A DNA stretch of 64,000 bases, from assembly GCA_028023455.1 (NCBI GenBank), contig JAQFVV010000275.1, positions 374,001 through 438,000 on the forward strand, given 5' to 3'. Each line of letters begins with the position of its first letter. Within the stretch, counting starts at the first letter, position 1. Origin of the DNA: Epiperipatus broadwayi (lineage: Eukaryota > Onychophora > Udeonychophora > Euonychophora > Peripatidae). The notes below the pieces were generated by a model, which was not told the DNA's origin, did not search any database, and saw only the letters and a list, made by a program, of their open reading frames with translations. Below are positions 27,640 through 38,319 of the stretch, one piece after another. Position numbers and translations under genes: made by a program.

Positions 27640-28017
27640 TCACTTTTTCCTAAGAGCAAAGTTGGTTAGTTGTTTCCAAACATTAGGTATAGTCACATTA
27701 GATTGGATTATGGGATTGCTTGTCATTATCATGTGAGCAGCTTCTTTAAATTTTCTTCTTTGTACCTTTTCTTCTCTATCCAATATTTTTGTATTTTCCC
27801 AATTGAACATATGTTCATTGGCACATATATGATCTTCTACCTTAGACACATTTGTTTTCTGTCTTCTAATCATCAGTTTGTGTTCTTGCAAGTGCTCTTC
27901 ACTGAGATGACTGGTCTCACCAATATATATTCTTCCACATTCACATGGTATTTCATAAATGCAGTTTTTTCTTTTTAGCATTTCAAGTTTAGGCTTTATA
28001 GAAATAGAATTCCTCAT
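27640..28017 (-). pseudogene. GIY-YIG endonuclease domain of a Penelope-like element (5'-truncated)
   Basis: The 125-residue minus-strand frame contains IYEIPCECGRIYIGETS near residues 20-36, the GIY-YIG signature with the two-cysteine insertion typical of PLE endonucleases. A later KFKEAAHMI carries the conserved glutamate. The frame ends at a stop at 27640-27642, so the C-terminus is complete while the RT domain upstream is missing. The endonuclease would nick target DNA to prime reverse transcription. Its sequence differs clearly from the PLE at 52773, so at least two PLE families are present. The frame itself is intact over its length. Confidence 0.8.
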
Positions 28018-28654
28018 ATTGTGGTATGGCTCTGGAAATCTGTTATGATGTTATACTGATTGGAGATATTTCTTAATTTTTCTATCTCTGGAATACATGG
28101 AAACTGCTAATTAACTTTGCTCTTAGGTAAAAGTGAAGAAATCAGGAGGAACCTTATAGATAAGAGTTGCCCTTGGCAAGATCACTCAGTTGAGCATTAT
28201 CTAAGTATCCAGATTTGAATCCCATGTTAGTACTGTTGCTTATCAGGCCAGCAACACACGAAGAAGAGAAACAAATAATACCTCTCAAAATTTTGGTCCT
28301 ATACTAACATGTTTAATGTGCTATTACTAATAGTTGAATGTATTTGAAATATTTAAATAAAGTTAAATTTTTCTAAAGACATTAGATGATGGAAATAGTC
28401 CAATATAAAAATAGAACTAAAACACCATCATCACAAACTTTCAGAAAAACACAAATATGTATTTTACTTTTTGTTGAATAGTATTATTATATTCTATTAA
28501 AATACTAATTTTTTCTTGCATGTCCTTAATAAAAAATGTAGACTATCTCCGATTTATTTCTTATAATGATATTGAATTTGAATGATTTGCTATTATAAAA
28601 TTATTGCATAGCATAAAGATTGATACCATAACAATTTATTTAATTAAAAAAATT

Positions 28655-28834
28655 ATCATAATGGGACATGGATTATATTATAATTAGAAGTCAAAATATA
28701 AGTAGAGTTAATATTATGCTAACATTTACAAGTACAGATTATTGGTCAGGTAATAGACTGTCGCATTTCAAGATTAAATAATAAATTAAAGAGTAGATTC
28801 TATTCTAAAATATTCAGAAACATTGATGATCATT
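28655..28834 (+). pseudogene. Endonuclease fragment of the zinc-finger LINE family, left part
   Basis: The plus strand reads WDMDYIIIRSQNI (about 28672) followed by STDYWSGNRLSHFKIK. This fits the LDY-IIVR and DCWTDHRLV ends of the AP-endonuclease domain seen in the decayed LINE at 15415. The coding similarity continues to about 28834, is interrupted by a foldback insert, and resumes at 29014. The catalytic D and H of the S-DH motif are changed (SGN), so it is a relic. Confidence 0.5.
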
Positions 28835-29005
28835 GACATTAATTTTTCATGTGTCAAAGCATCGGCCAGGAAACGAACCTGCAAACCTGGGACAACTACT
28901 TGTAAGGCAGCTGTGTTGGTGGACGAGTGGTCACACAGCTGCCTTACAAGTAGTTCTCCCAGGTTTGCAGGTTCACTTCCCAGCCTATGCTTTGACACAT
29001 GAAAA
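28835..29005. mobile_element. Foldback insert (about 171 bp) with long terminal inverted repeats
   Basis: Arms of about 75 bases (left ending 28916, right starting 28933) are near-perfect inverted copies around a 16-base centre. It is flanked by ATTGATGATCATT (28822-28834) and ATTGATGAACATT (29006-29018), a 13-bp target-site duplication with one mismatch, and the LINE coding similarity resumes after the second copy. The right arm contains CTGCCTTACAAGTAG, which has the shape of an anticodon arm (UAC loop), followed by GGTTCACTTCC, a B-box-like motif. That suggests a tRNA-derived origin. It encodes no protein. Confidence 0.7.
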
Positions 29006-29013
29006 ATTGATGA

Positions 29014-29070
29014 ACATTATTTAGAAACAATTACTGCTTATGTTAATTTTCAATAGTAGTAAAATACTAA
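29014..29070 (+). pseudogene. Endonuclease fragment of the zinc-finger LINE family, right part
   Basis: After the insert the translation EHYLETITAYVNFQ resembles VHYLKISTIHIKFQ of the LINE at 15415 (about 15793-15834). This shows the foldback element landed inside this older LINE copy. Confidence 0.4.
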
Positions 29071-29089
29071 AATAGATGAAGTGGAGAAT

Positions 29090-29895
29090 GGAGAAGACTG
29101 AAGCTTGACTATTAAAATTTAAAAATTTGCTATCTTAATATAAACTGAGAAATGATTGCATATATGTGTGGGAGATAGTGATCTGAACCAACTGATGATT
29201 GCTGGTTCTGCATGAATTATATATATTGGAGATCATTTAACTTTTTCACATGTATGTGGTCATGTGTATCATTTGTATAATATAGATTGGATGGATGTAG
29301 AGCTTGAAAGTTTGAGTTTAAGTCCCTTATAATTACATTACGTTTAGTATAGACAATGTATATATGTTTAAATATTATATATTCAGCCTGTATTCTGCCC
29401 TTTCCTCTTCTATATAATTAAACGGACATATTAAGGTCCTATGTATGAGGACTTAAAGTCAACATGGGTATGACAGTATATTGGCATTAACAAGGGCTTT
29501 CAGAATCCACCCTAAGATTTTCAGTGAAACAGATGGTTGAATGAAGAGTTAGAGAGAGAAGATTGAAACTTGTCCATTAAAGTTTAAAGATGTTTTATCT
29601 TAATATAAGCAGAGTAATGATTGTATATATGTGGGAGGTGGTGATTTGGACCAACTGATGAATGCTGGTTCAGCATGAAATATATATATTGGAGATCATT
29701 TAACTTTTTCACATGTATGTGTCCATGTGTATCAGTTGTATAAGATAGATTGGATAGATGTAGAGAGCTTGAAATTTCGAGTTTAAGTCTCCTGTAATTA
29801 ATTACATTAAGTTTAGTATAGACACGAGGTCAAGTCTCTTATAATTAATTACGTTAAGTTTAGTATAGATAATGTACATATGTTTATATATTATA
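29090..29895. repeat. Direct duplication, two copies about 467 bp apart
   Basis: About 29090-29375 and 29556-29895 share long stretches, for example TTGGAGATCATTTAACTTTT and AGTTTAGTATAGACA-like ends. The second copy carries an additional short internal duplication of its last 50-60 bases (TTATAATTAATTACGTTAAG against TGTAATTAATTACATTAAG). No coding capacity was seen. Copies differ by scattered substitutions, so the duplication is not very recent. Confidence 0.75.
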
Positions 29896-31457
29896 CACCC
29901 ACACAAAAATGGTAAATTTTATAAAAAAAAAATCAAAATGATTATATTAACCTTTAACAATTTAGTGTATTTTATTTTTTATACTTTAAAATACAGCAAA
30001 TAAAATCTACTTAATATAAATAAGATTCAAACCTTTTCTAAACTGTGATTAGTGACACTTAAAGGCTCAATTCATTTAATGAAAGTGATTTCTTTGAAAT
30101 TAGTCTGGAGAACGTATTTTCATTTTCTCCAATTTTGAAGTTGTCAATTATATATCACATCTGGTTTATTGTTTCATCAGTGATCTAAAGAAGGCATTTA
30201 AAGTCTCTTGTTAGTAATAAATTTATAAGTATATAAGCTTTTGTTGATTATTATTAAATTTAGAAAATTCAAAGCCCTAGTGTAGAATAAGTCTCTCAAA
30301 ACCCAAAGATCACTGGATTGAAAAAAAAGTATTTTTTGCTCTCCTAAACAAGTAACCATGTGATAAATACATTTATTAATTGAACTTATAAATTTAATCA
30401 GTTACATATACATTATAAAATATTTAAATTAGAATATTTATTTTATTTTTGTTTTACATTCCACTGCATGATTTTCTTATTCATTAGCACACAAGCCATC
30501 AATTTTTAACCTTTTTGAAATCACAAAATGCTTAATTATATACTTTGAATACTAGCAGAATCATTAATATATATATATAGTTATAGTCAGGAAAGGTAGC
30601 ACTAAAAATATGAATAAACAAACATTTTACTAAAAATTATAGACTCCAGATTATACTGCAATAAAAAAAAGATCCCAAAAAAGATTATTACATTTATAAA
30701 AGCTGTAATTAAAAAACTCACTTATATATATATATCAATTAATTTTAATGCGATATTTAAGCTTAGCGACGTGTACAGATTTCAGCAATATCACTTCTAA
30801 ATACGTTGCTTAGAATCATGTTTTTATTTAATAAATTTATTAATTTTTTGCTATTATGATAATAAATAATTGTTTCTCATATAATATATTTTAACTGATG
30901 ATCAAAACTTTCAATAAAAATTTAAAGTAGTTATTAAAATTATTTATTAAACTCTTTACCTGATTTAAAATGTGAGTTAATTAATTAACATTTTCAATTA
31001 TAATTATCATCCCTTATAATCTCCCCAAACAGATATAAGTACAACCCGCTAAAACAGACTTTGTCAAATGCAACCAGTAACTGAGATATAAAGAAAATAG
31101 CGTTTGGTAATTTATGCAAAAATGTAAGTTGCAACTTGTTTTGTATTCAATGAGCATTATTTTCTATAGACCCAGTTTTAAAGCAGTTATTTTATTTTCA
31201 TGATAAATGTTTATAATTTCATGAAACTCTTGTAACACAATGTTTGTAACAGAATGCTTGTATTCTAAGGAACCTAATATTTTGTCTACTAATCATAAAC
31301 AATATTTTACATGTGCAAAAGAGCATGTGTATACGCCCTATAGATGCATGCTAGAGAAGTGCTTTTTTAAAATATTTTTGGACATAATGGTGCAAAATAA
31401 ATGTATACTAATATCAGTTATATACACAGTAGAAAGTATAGTTATATAACCTCTATT
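29896..31457. other. Unassigned AT-rich DNA
   Basis: AT-rich, with small (AT) runs near 30570 and 30725. The open stretch at 31240-31449 resembles no known protein. Confidence 0.4.
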
Positions 31458-31840
31458 ATGTAATACAGTGATCTTCAACCTTTTCACAATGCGAACCGGC
31501 AAAAATAAGGATAAGATTTTGCGGACCAGCAGAAGTCTGCAGATAAATTTTCTTAAAGATTTAAACTGCTTAGCCTTAGATGAGCATAATTGTTATAACT
31601 GACCAATGTAATGATGTTGCTTACCTTCACATGCTGAACACACTTTCTCGAGTTGCACAGTCATACTGCTACATAAAACAGTACATTTTCATTGTACTGC
31701 ATTGCTACATTTATTATTTCATTGTTAATACATGCAAAAATAAAATGTTGGGAAATATCACAGCTAGTGTAATTACATGACAATGATTATGATAATTGCA
31801 ATATCTGTATTTAATGTTAAATATACAAGATGAAGTTATG

Positions 31841-31898
<58 letters not shown>
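31841..31898. repeat. (AT)n microsatellite
   Basis: An uninterrupted AT alternation of about 50 bases sits at the 5' junction of the RTE element. A short TATATATATA is found at the RTE 3' junction (35184-35194), so the (AT) tract was probably the insertion target. Confidence 0.85.
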
Positions 31899-31900
<2 letters not shown>

Positions 31901-32225
31901 GCTGCAGAAAGGAGTTTGCTATTAACTGAAAGGAGACACTTTGATTCCTCTTGGAGGCCTTAAAGGAACCGAGCAGGGCAAATTCCTAATGTCCACTCCA
32001 TACGTTCTTGTCATTGCAGCTGTTATTACTATGTGATTATTCATATAGTATACGAACATGGATGGGCTGCTCACCAACATGCATTAGCCAGCAAGGTGAG
32101 TTTATTGGCTTTTTACCTCTGAGTTTAATATCAAGAAACACCATGGTCTTTCTTCTCAGTGCCTGATAAGGCAGAATGAATGTTTGTGTAAATGATAAAT
32201 ATTTTTCCAATACATATATACAATT

Positions 32226-33323
32226 ATGACAGACAAAAATAAAGCATGGCCCTTATTCCCAGGAGGCTGTAAAGTCACCAATCAAGGCAGTGGTTGGTGG
32301 CCGAAGGCGGAGGGTGCTAAGAATCCCCTGATTGCGGACCCAGGCTGCCATTTGATGATGACTTTTTATTTAGGTACTTACAACTGCAGATCACTTTCAA
32401 GTGAAGGAAGATTGCAAGAATTAAAAGAAGAACTGTCTTATATTAAATGTGACATTATTGGACTTTGTGAAGTTAGAAGAAAAGGAGAAGAAACAATTGA
32501 TTTAAAAAGTGGACATATACTCTATTATAAAGGCACACATATTGGAAATACAAGTGGAGTAGGATTCATTATAAATAAAAAGTGGAAGAACAATATTGTG
32601 GAGATTGATGGTGTATCGGACAGAGTGGCAAGATTAGTTATACAACTTAATAGCAGATACCAAATGCAGATAATTCAGGTTTATGCCCCAACAAGTTCTC
32701 ATAGTGATGAAGTAGTAGAAGATTTTTATATGGTTGTACAAAAGGCTTTTGATCAGAGTAAACAACATTTTCAAATTGTTATGGGAGACTTTAATGCTAG
32801 AATTGGTAGACAAATGAAAAATGAAATTGCTGTAGGTAATTTTGGTTATGGTAATAGAAATGAGAGAGGACATAGACTTGTGGAGTTTGCAGAAAAAGAA
32901 AAACTTTATATTATGAATTCATTTTTTGAGAAAAATGTTAAAAGGAAATGGACATGGAAGCATTCAAATGAAGGTACAGCAGAATTGTATTATATTTTGA
33001 CTAACAGAAAATACATATTTCAAGATTGTAATGTTCTTAATAAATTTAACACAGGAAGTGATCATCGATTAGTAAGGTGTAAGTTACGTGTTAATGTAAA
33101 ACTAGAGAGACAAAAATTATTGAGAAAAACAATATTTACAGTTGATATTCCTAATCTTCAGAAACATTCTAATGAATTTAAATTGGAACTTACAAATAGG
33201 TTTCAAGTGTTAGGAGATTTTGAACATGATTCAGATTTGAATGAAATTAATATGAAAATAACTGATACACTTTTAAAAACTGCAACAAACATAGCTGGTA
33301 GAAAAAAAGCAGCAATTGACTAA
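32226..33323 (+). pseudogene. RTE copy 1 AP-like endonuclease region
   Basis: The frame gives about 365 residues. Endonuclease landmarks are in order: TYNCRSL (near residue 51), IIGLCEVRRKGEE with the metal-binding E (near 77), GVGFII, VYAPTS, MGDFNARIG (near 185), WTWKHSN, a YILTN segment and the catalytic SDHRLV (near 282). The residue before YILTN, normally Asp in DYILTN as copy 2 has it, is Tyr here, so a motif residue is lost. The enzyme nicks target DNA to start target-primed reverse transcription. The frame ends at a TAA after an A run near 33302, where copy 2 continues in another frame, indicating a one-base slip. The first ATG at 32226 may not be the native start; similarity to endonucleases begins near residue 47. 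Confidence 0.85.
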
Positions 33324-34697
33324 TAAAATTTTTACTGAGACTAGAGAATTTATGAAGAAAAGAAGGAATATGAAGATATACAAAAATGATGTATTAAAAA
33401 GAATTGAATATCTCAAATTTTGTAAAATGGTACGGAAAAGAGTTGAAAATGATATAAGAAAGTATAACTGTGAAATAGCAAGAAAAGCTGTAGAAGAAAA
33501 TAAAAGTCTCAAAAATGTTAAACAACATTTTGGTATTGGTAGGAAATTTATATCTGCAATAAGAAAATAAGATGGAATTATTACTAAAAAGAGAGATGAC
33601 ATCATGAAATTGGTAGAAGATTTTTATCAAGAATTATATAGTAATAAAGAACAAGTACCTCATATCTATTACATCTTCCGAATTGCCCAGAATTTTAAAT
33701 GAAGAAGTGAAACGCAATTAAGTGTATGAAGAAAGGAAAGGCTCCAGGAAATGATGGAATTACTATTGATATATTAAAAGAAGCAGGTGAAGAAATAGAA
33801 ACAATTTTAGCAAAGTTATATACCAAATGTCTAAATGATAAAGATGTACCGAAAAATTGGAAGAATGCAGTAATAATATTAGTATTTAAAAAAGGTGATA
33901 AAGAAGATATTAGAAATTACAGACCTATCAGCCTTTTATCAGTTTTATATAAAATTTTTACCAAGATAATTACAACTTGTCTACAGAGGACTTTGGATTT
34001 CCACCAATCAAGAGAACAAGCTGGATTTAAAAGTGGTTTTAGTACAATAGATCATATCCAGGTATTGAGAGAAGTCATAGAAAGGACAAACGAAGATCAG
34101 TTGTCATTATGTTTTGGATTTGTAGATTATGAAAAGGCATTCGATTCTATACACATTTCTTCAGTGATTAAAGCATTGGATCATCAAGGTATAGATCCAG
34201 GATATTGTCATATTTTTAAGAATATTTATAAAAATGCAACAGCAACAATTAGATTACATAATGATACTGGAAAAATCAACATTGAGAAAGGTGTAAGACA
34301 AGGTGACTCCATATCTCCAAAACTCTTTACAGCAGTGCTGCAAGAAGTATTTTGTGGATTAAAATGGGAAACTAAAGGAGTGAAAGTAAATGGAGAGTAT
34401 TTAAGTCATTTAGATTTTGCAGATGATGTAGTTGTTTTTTCAAATAATGCTTCAGAGCTGCAGGAAATGTTGCAGGAGTTAGCAGATGGAAGTAGAAAAG
34501 TAGGACTAAAGATAAATGTTAAACAGACTAAAGTAATGTTTAATCGATTTGCTCAAAATATGAAAATAAAGATTGATTATGATGAATTAGAAGAAGTTAA
34601 CAGTTACAAATACCTTGGTCAGATTATTAATACAGATGGAAACATAATGGAGGAAATTAATCATAGAATTAAAACTTGGTTGGAGTGCTTTTGGTAG
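33316..34697 (+). pseudogene. RTE copy 1 linker and reverse transcriptase
   Basis: The linker (33316-33570) ends at a premature TAA, and a further break lies near 33660-33720. The RT then reads open from 33726. It shows KGKAPGNDGITIDILKEAG (pre-RT motif), NYRPISLLSVLYKIF (motif 1), EQAGFKSG, FVDYEKAFDS (catalytic Asp), GVRQGDSISPKLF, the FADDVVVF box and YLGQII. All catalytic aspartates are intact. The frame is lost at 34697 by a one-base change, where copy 2 reads KLGWS. The domain copies the element RNA at the nicked chromosome. Confidence 0.85.
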
Positions 34698-34704
34698 AAA
34701 TAAC

Positions 34705-35178
34705 TTGATACTAAAAGGAAATATGCCTATGTGTTTGAAAAGGATGGTTTTTAACAAATGTGTTTTACCAGTTCTTACTTATGGATCTGAGACTTGGACA
34801 CTTAATAGAAGAGCAATACAGAGACTTCAGACCACTCAAAGGAGTATGGAGAGATGTATGTTGGGAGTAACAAGAGGAGATCGAAAACGCAATGTATGGA
34901 TAAGGCAACAAACAGGTGTTACTGACCTTATTAAAAAAATTAAAAGATTGAAATGGAGTTGGGCTGGACATATTGCTAGAAGAGATGATAATAGATGGAC
35001 AATTGAAATTTTAAACTGGATTCCAAGAGATTGTAAAAGACCCAGAAAGAGACCATATGTGAGATGGATGGATGAAATAAGAAAATGTGCAGGGGTGTTG
35101 TGGAGAAGAGAAGCTAAAGATCGGAGAAGATGGATTAAACTTGGAGAGACCATCGTGCAGTGGATTGATAATGGTTGA
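34705..35178 (+). pseudogene. RTE copy 1 C-terminal domain
   Basis: The frame continues the RT after a slip and contains TYGSETWTLNRR, QRSMERCMLGVTRGD and LKWSWAGHIARRDDNRW. It ends with a WMDEIRKCAG / WIKLGE block, stopping at 35176-35178, 9 bases before the TGA repeat tail. This W-x-GH-x-AR module is the typical tail of RTE-clade and related invertebrate endonuclease-RT proteins. Its function is not well defined (probably nucleic-acid binding). It is complete in length. Confidence 0.8.
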
Positions 35179-35702
35179 TGATGATATATATATATGCAGT
35201 TTGTATAATAACAAAACTAATGTCATTTTTCTAAAAAAAAAAAAGATAATAGATTTACATTCTTAATGAAGGGAAATTATCACCAATGATCTATCTTCAT
35301 TTTGTGAAGTTTACAATTTCAAAAAAAAAATATCACACACAAAATGAGCTGATGCAATACAGAAATGCTTACTAGGTATAGAAATTGAAATGTAAGGAGT
35401 GGTGCAATTATTATGAGATTGACACTTTGTCTTTTAAAGATTGGATTTTCAGATAAATTCTTTAGATTACTATTTAGTAATTATAATATCTAATAATTTA
35501 AATAAAATTTTGATTTATAATTAATTTTATTTAAGCAATTGCGATGAAAAAATAAATAAAAAATTGTTTATATTAATTAAAAGTTTAAAATCTTATTATT
35601 TTGTTATTACAAACTTTCCTGCCAGTCTAGCATGAACCAGCAGAAAACTTCTGTGGACTGGCACCGGTCCACATACCAAGGTTGAAGACCACTGATGTAA
35701 TA

Positions 35703-36093
35703 TATAGTAGGAAATGAATAAATAATTTATAATATATAAATTTCCTTAAATATAATTATTAGAATTAAGTAGAAGTGTTTGGATTATTTAGAAAAAAGTG
35801 TTATGTAAATTTTATATCCTTCAACATTTTTGATTATGATTAGTTGGAAATTTTTTTATTTTGTAAAATACTATTAGTCTCATTGTTTGTTAAAAAATAT
35901 GTAGGAGGAAGGAAGAAGTATTTAACTTTTTTATTTATTTATTGCTGTAATCTTTTAAAAATTGATGTTAATAATAATAATGCAAGTGATCTTCAAATAT
36001 AATTTTAAGATATCAGTATGCAGTGTCAAAATTTGTTTTTTATTATTTGATAACTATTTTATCAAATTTATTTTAAAAATTTAGGTTCTAGTC
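35703..36093. other. Unassigned AT-rich DNA
   Basis: A short stretch between the hAT MITE and the next inverted-repeat element. Nothing was recognised. Confidence 0.4.
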
Positions 36094-37372
36094 TTATAGC
36101 TAAAGATGCCGTCTATGGTGCCATTTTCATGCTAAAACACATAAAAATGCCATTTCTAGGGCCGACACATTCGAATCTGCTTTTCTTATAATACAACTTT
36201 TTTTGTTGTGTTACAGATTGCAGGTCACTATGTCGGATCGTCGTATAGCATGTATGTTGCAGCACAGCAAATACATTTGGTGAATTCGCACAGTTTATAA
36301 AATTGTTACAGCTTGGTGAGAGGGTGTGTATATTTGAATTGGATGGAAATGTTGTTTTGATTGAATTTTTTTTTTTAAGTATTGAAATGTTCAGATTTTC
36401 TAAAATAATAATTATCAGACTTTTTACAACATACTGTATTGAAGTTTTAAGTGGGAAAATGTTGACAAGATATATGTGTAAAGTGAGTTGGAATTAGGTA
36501 ACGCGTGGAAGTAACGTACCGTTCATAACATTCCACGAGACAAACAATATTCTACTGTGTGTTTATTTTTGAAGTAAAAATAGCGAAAACACAAAAATAT
36601 CCAGTAAGAAAAGAACAATTCTACAATCTTTTAAATTTCAAAGCATATATTATAAACATGGTTAATAAGTAAAAAGACATTTTATATATATATTTATTGT
36701 TGTTTAAAAACTTTTACTTTCTTTTCTCTGACTACTGTTATATTTTGTTGACTATATTTTACGTTTATTGTTATCATTTATTTTATATATGTTAATAAAA
36801 AATAAGTATTTACAAAAAGTATGATGTTGATATTTTTTATTTTAGCATTACAAACAACAGAACCCTAACCCTAAAACTAACCCTAAAACTAACCCTACTT
36901 TTACTTTTTGTCGTCATTCTATTTGAAGTAAAAAATAGCAGTAATATCTGTTTGTCTGTAAAAAATAAAAATGTAAAACGAAGACTAAAAAAGTAAAAAA
37001 ATAGTGGTAACACAATAATATCTGTTTGTATGTAAAAATTAAAATTTAAAAGGAAGACTAACAAATTTTACTTTTTATTCTGATTATGAGTTTTTAAACA
37101 ACAACAACAAAAAAGCTGTACCGATAGAAAATTGTCTTTTCTAATAAAGCCAAATAAAAAAACATGAATCAAATTGTAATTTGTCGATTTTATTTTACAT
37201 TTACTGTTATCATTTAATTTGTATATGTTAATAAAAGATGATTTTTTAATTTTTTTTATTTCCACATTACAAAAAACACATCAAAATGATTAAAATCAAT
37301 GGCCAGGGAATGTTCATATTTTATAGTTTTAGCGAAAACGGCACCATCGTGAATCCAAGGCTTTATCTATAA
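36094..37372. mobile_element. Putative DNA transposon/MITE with about 45-bp terminal inverted repeats
   Basis: The left end has ATGGTGCCATTTTC then GCTAAAAC (about 36116-36138). The reverse complement of the right end has ATGGTGCCGTTTTC then GCTAAAAC (about 37348-37325). Both are preceded by TATAGNTAAAG. The 1.28 kb interior is non-coding except for a 64-codon stretch of unknown nature. It holds a direct repeat about 430 bp apart (ATATGTTAATAAAA at 36787 and 37224) and a CCCTAACCCTAAAACTAACC tract. The target-site duplication cannot be fixed because the flanks are TA-rich. Confidence 0.5.
36862..36899. repeat. Telomere-like CCCTAA-containing tract
   Basis: CCCTAACCCTAAAACTAACC and continuation mix six- and eight-base units. 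It is too short and irregular to be a telomere and sits inside a putative transposon, so it is more likely a microsatellite of that element. Confidence 0.6.
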
Positions 37373-37819
37373 TACTTACACCAAAATTTATTAAGATTGA
37401 TTAAAAATGATAGTAATTAAATTTGATGTTTCAATAATTATAAATATATTATTATATTTACATTTTATTATATTACAAATTTATTATTAAAAAAAACCCA
37501 ATTTTCAACTTTAACTTTATATTTCTTTTCTGCATGCAATATGCATAATAATGAAATGTTGTAAACTATCAAAATAATTTATAATGTTGAAGATTATAGG
37601 TATAATTAAATACTGGAACTTTTTAAAGACCTAATATTTAATGGTAGACTTTTTTTTTTTTTACAATTTATAATAAATGCTAAGAGATGCTGAAAGAAGA
37701 AATAGGGTTGAGGAGATATTAACCAAAGTAAACTGCCACTGAGAATGATCACTGTTATTGCTTGATTGTAATCTTAGATTGCCTTTGTACAAAGAATTTA
37801 GCACCAATGTAGCAATTTT
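37373..37819. other. Unassigned DNA left of the scaffold gap
   Basis: AT-rich with no recognised feature. It does not visibly match the sequence at 48446-48870, so the start of the long repeat lies inside the gap. Confidence 0.4.
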
Positions 37820-38319
37820 NNNNNNNNNNNNNNNNNNNNNNNNNNNNNNNNNNNNNNNNNNNNNNNNNNNNNNNNNNNNNNNNNNNNNNNNNNNNNNNNN
37901 NNNNNNNNNNNNNNNNNNNNNNNNNNNNNNNNNNNNNNNNNNNNNNNNNNNNNNNNNNNNNNNNNNNNNNNNNNNNNNNNNNNNNNNNNNNNNNNNNNNN
38001 NNNNNNNNNNNNNNNNNNNNNNNNNNNNNNNNNNNNNNNNNNNNNNNNNNNNNNNNNNNNNNNNNNNNNNNNNNNNNNNNNNNNNNNNNNNNNNNNNNNN
38101 NNNNNNNNNNNNNNNNNNNNNNNNNNNNNNNNNNNNNNNNNNNNNNNNNNNNNNNNNNNNNNNNNNNNNNNNNNNNNNNNNNNNNNNNNNNNNNNNNNNN
38201 NNNNNNNNNNNNNNNNNNNNNNNNNNNNNNNNNNNNNNNNNNNNNNNNNNNNNNNNNNNNNNNNNNNNNNNNNNNNNNNNNNNNNNNNNNNNNNNNNNNN
38301 NNNNNNNNNNNNNNNNNNN
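37820..38319. other. Assembly gap (500 N)
   Basis: Exactly 500 undetermined bases, a round number that suggests a placeholder of unknown true size. It hides the left end of the 5' long repeat of element B. Confidence 0.99.

Larger units (their letters stand above)
27316..28430 (-). mobile_element. Penelope-like element 3' end arranged as a large palindrome
   Basis: Left arm about 27316-27672 and right arm about 28113-28430 are inverted copies. Both contain, read outward from the centre, the end of the GIY-YIG frame, a tRNA-like block, a GCCAGCAACAC segment, a GAAGAAGAGAAA block, an ACCTCTCAAAAT block and a TGGAAATAGTCCAATATAAA end. The unpaired centre holds the GIY-YIG coding fragment on the minus strand. 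The right arm reproduces only the 3' tail, starting in the last codons (NFALR). PLEs are known for inverted and partial terminal copies, which fits. The arms have diverged by substitutions and a deletion in the tRNA-like block. Confidence 0.7.
31898..35190 (+). mobile_element. RTE-type non-LTR retrotransposon, copy 1
   Basis: About 3.3 kb, the usual RTE length, starting at GGCTGCAGAAA as in copy 2 (57409) and ending with TGATGATGA, the short tail repeat of this clade. It encodes an AP-type endonuclease followed by RT and a C-terminal region. The 5' leader (31898-32225) is shared with copy 2 at high identity. It lies inside a hAT MITE, so it inserted later. Frame breaks near 33312, 33570, 33700 and 34690 inactivate it. 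It is less damaged than copy 2. Confidence 0.9.
31466..35694. mobile_element. hAT-type non-autonomous DNA transposon, interrupted by an RTE LINE
   Basis: The left end reads CAGTGATCTTCAACCTT and the right end, reverse-complemented, reads CAGTGGTCTTCAACCTT: a 17-base terminal inverted repeat with one mismatch and the CAG-G-TTC start typical of hAT ends. Similarity goes on with ACCGG-containing subterminal sequence. The element is flanked by a perfect 8-bp duplication, ATGTAATA, at 31458-31465 and 35695-35702, the size made by hAT transposases. Without the RTE insertion only about 0.9 kb remains and no transposase reading is seen, so it is a MITE moved by a transposase supplied elsewhere. Confidence 0.85.
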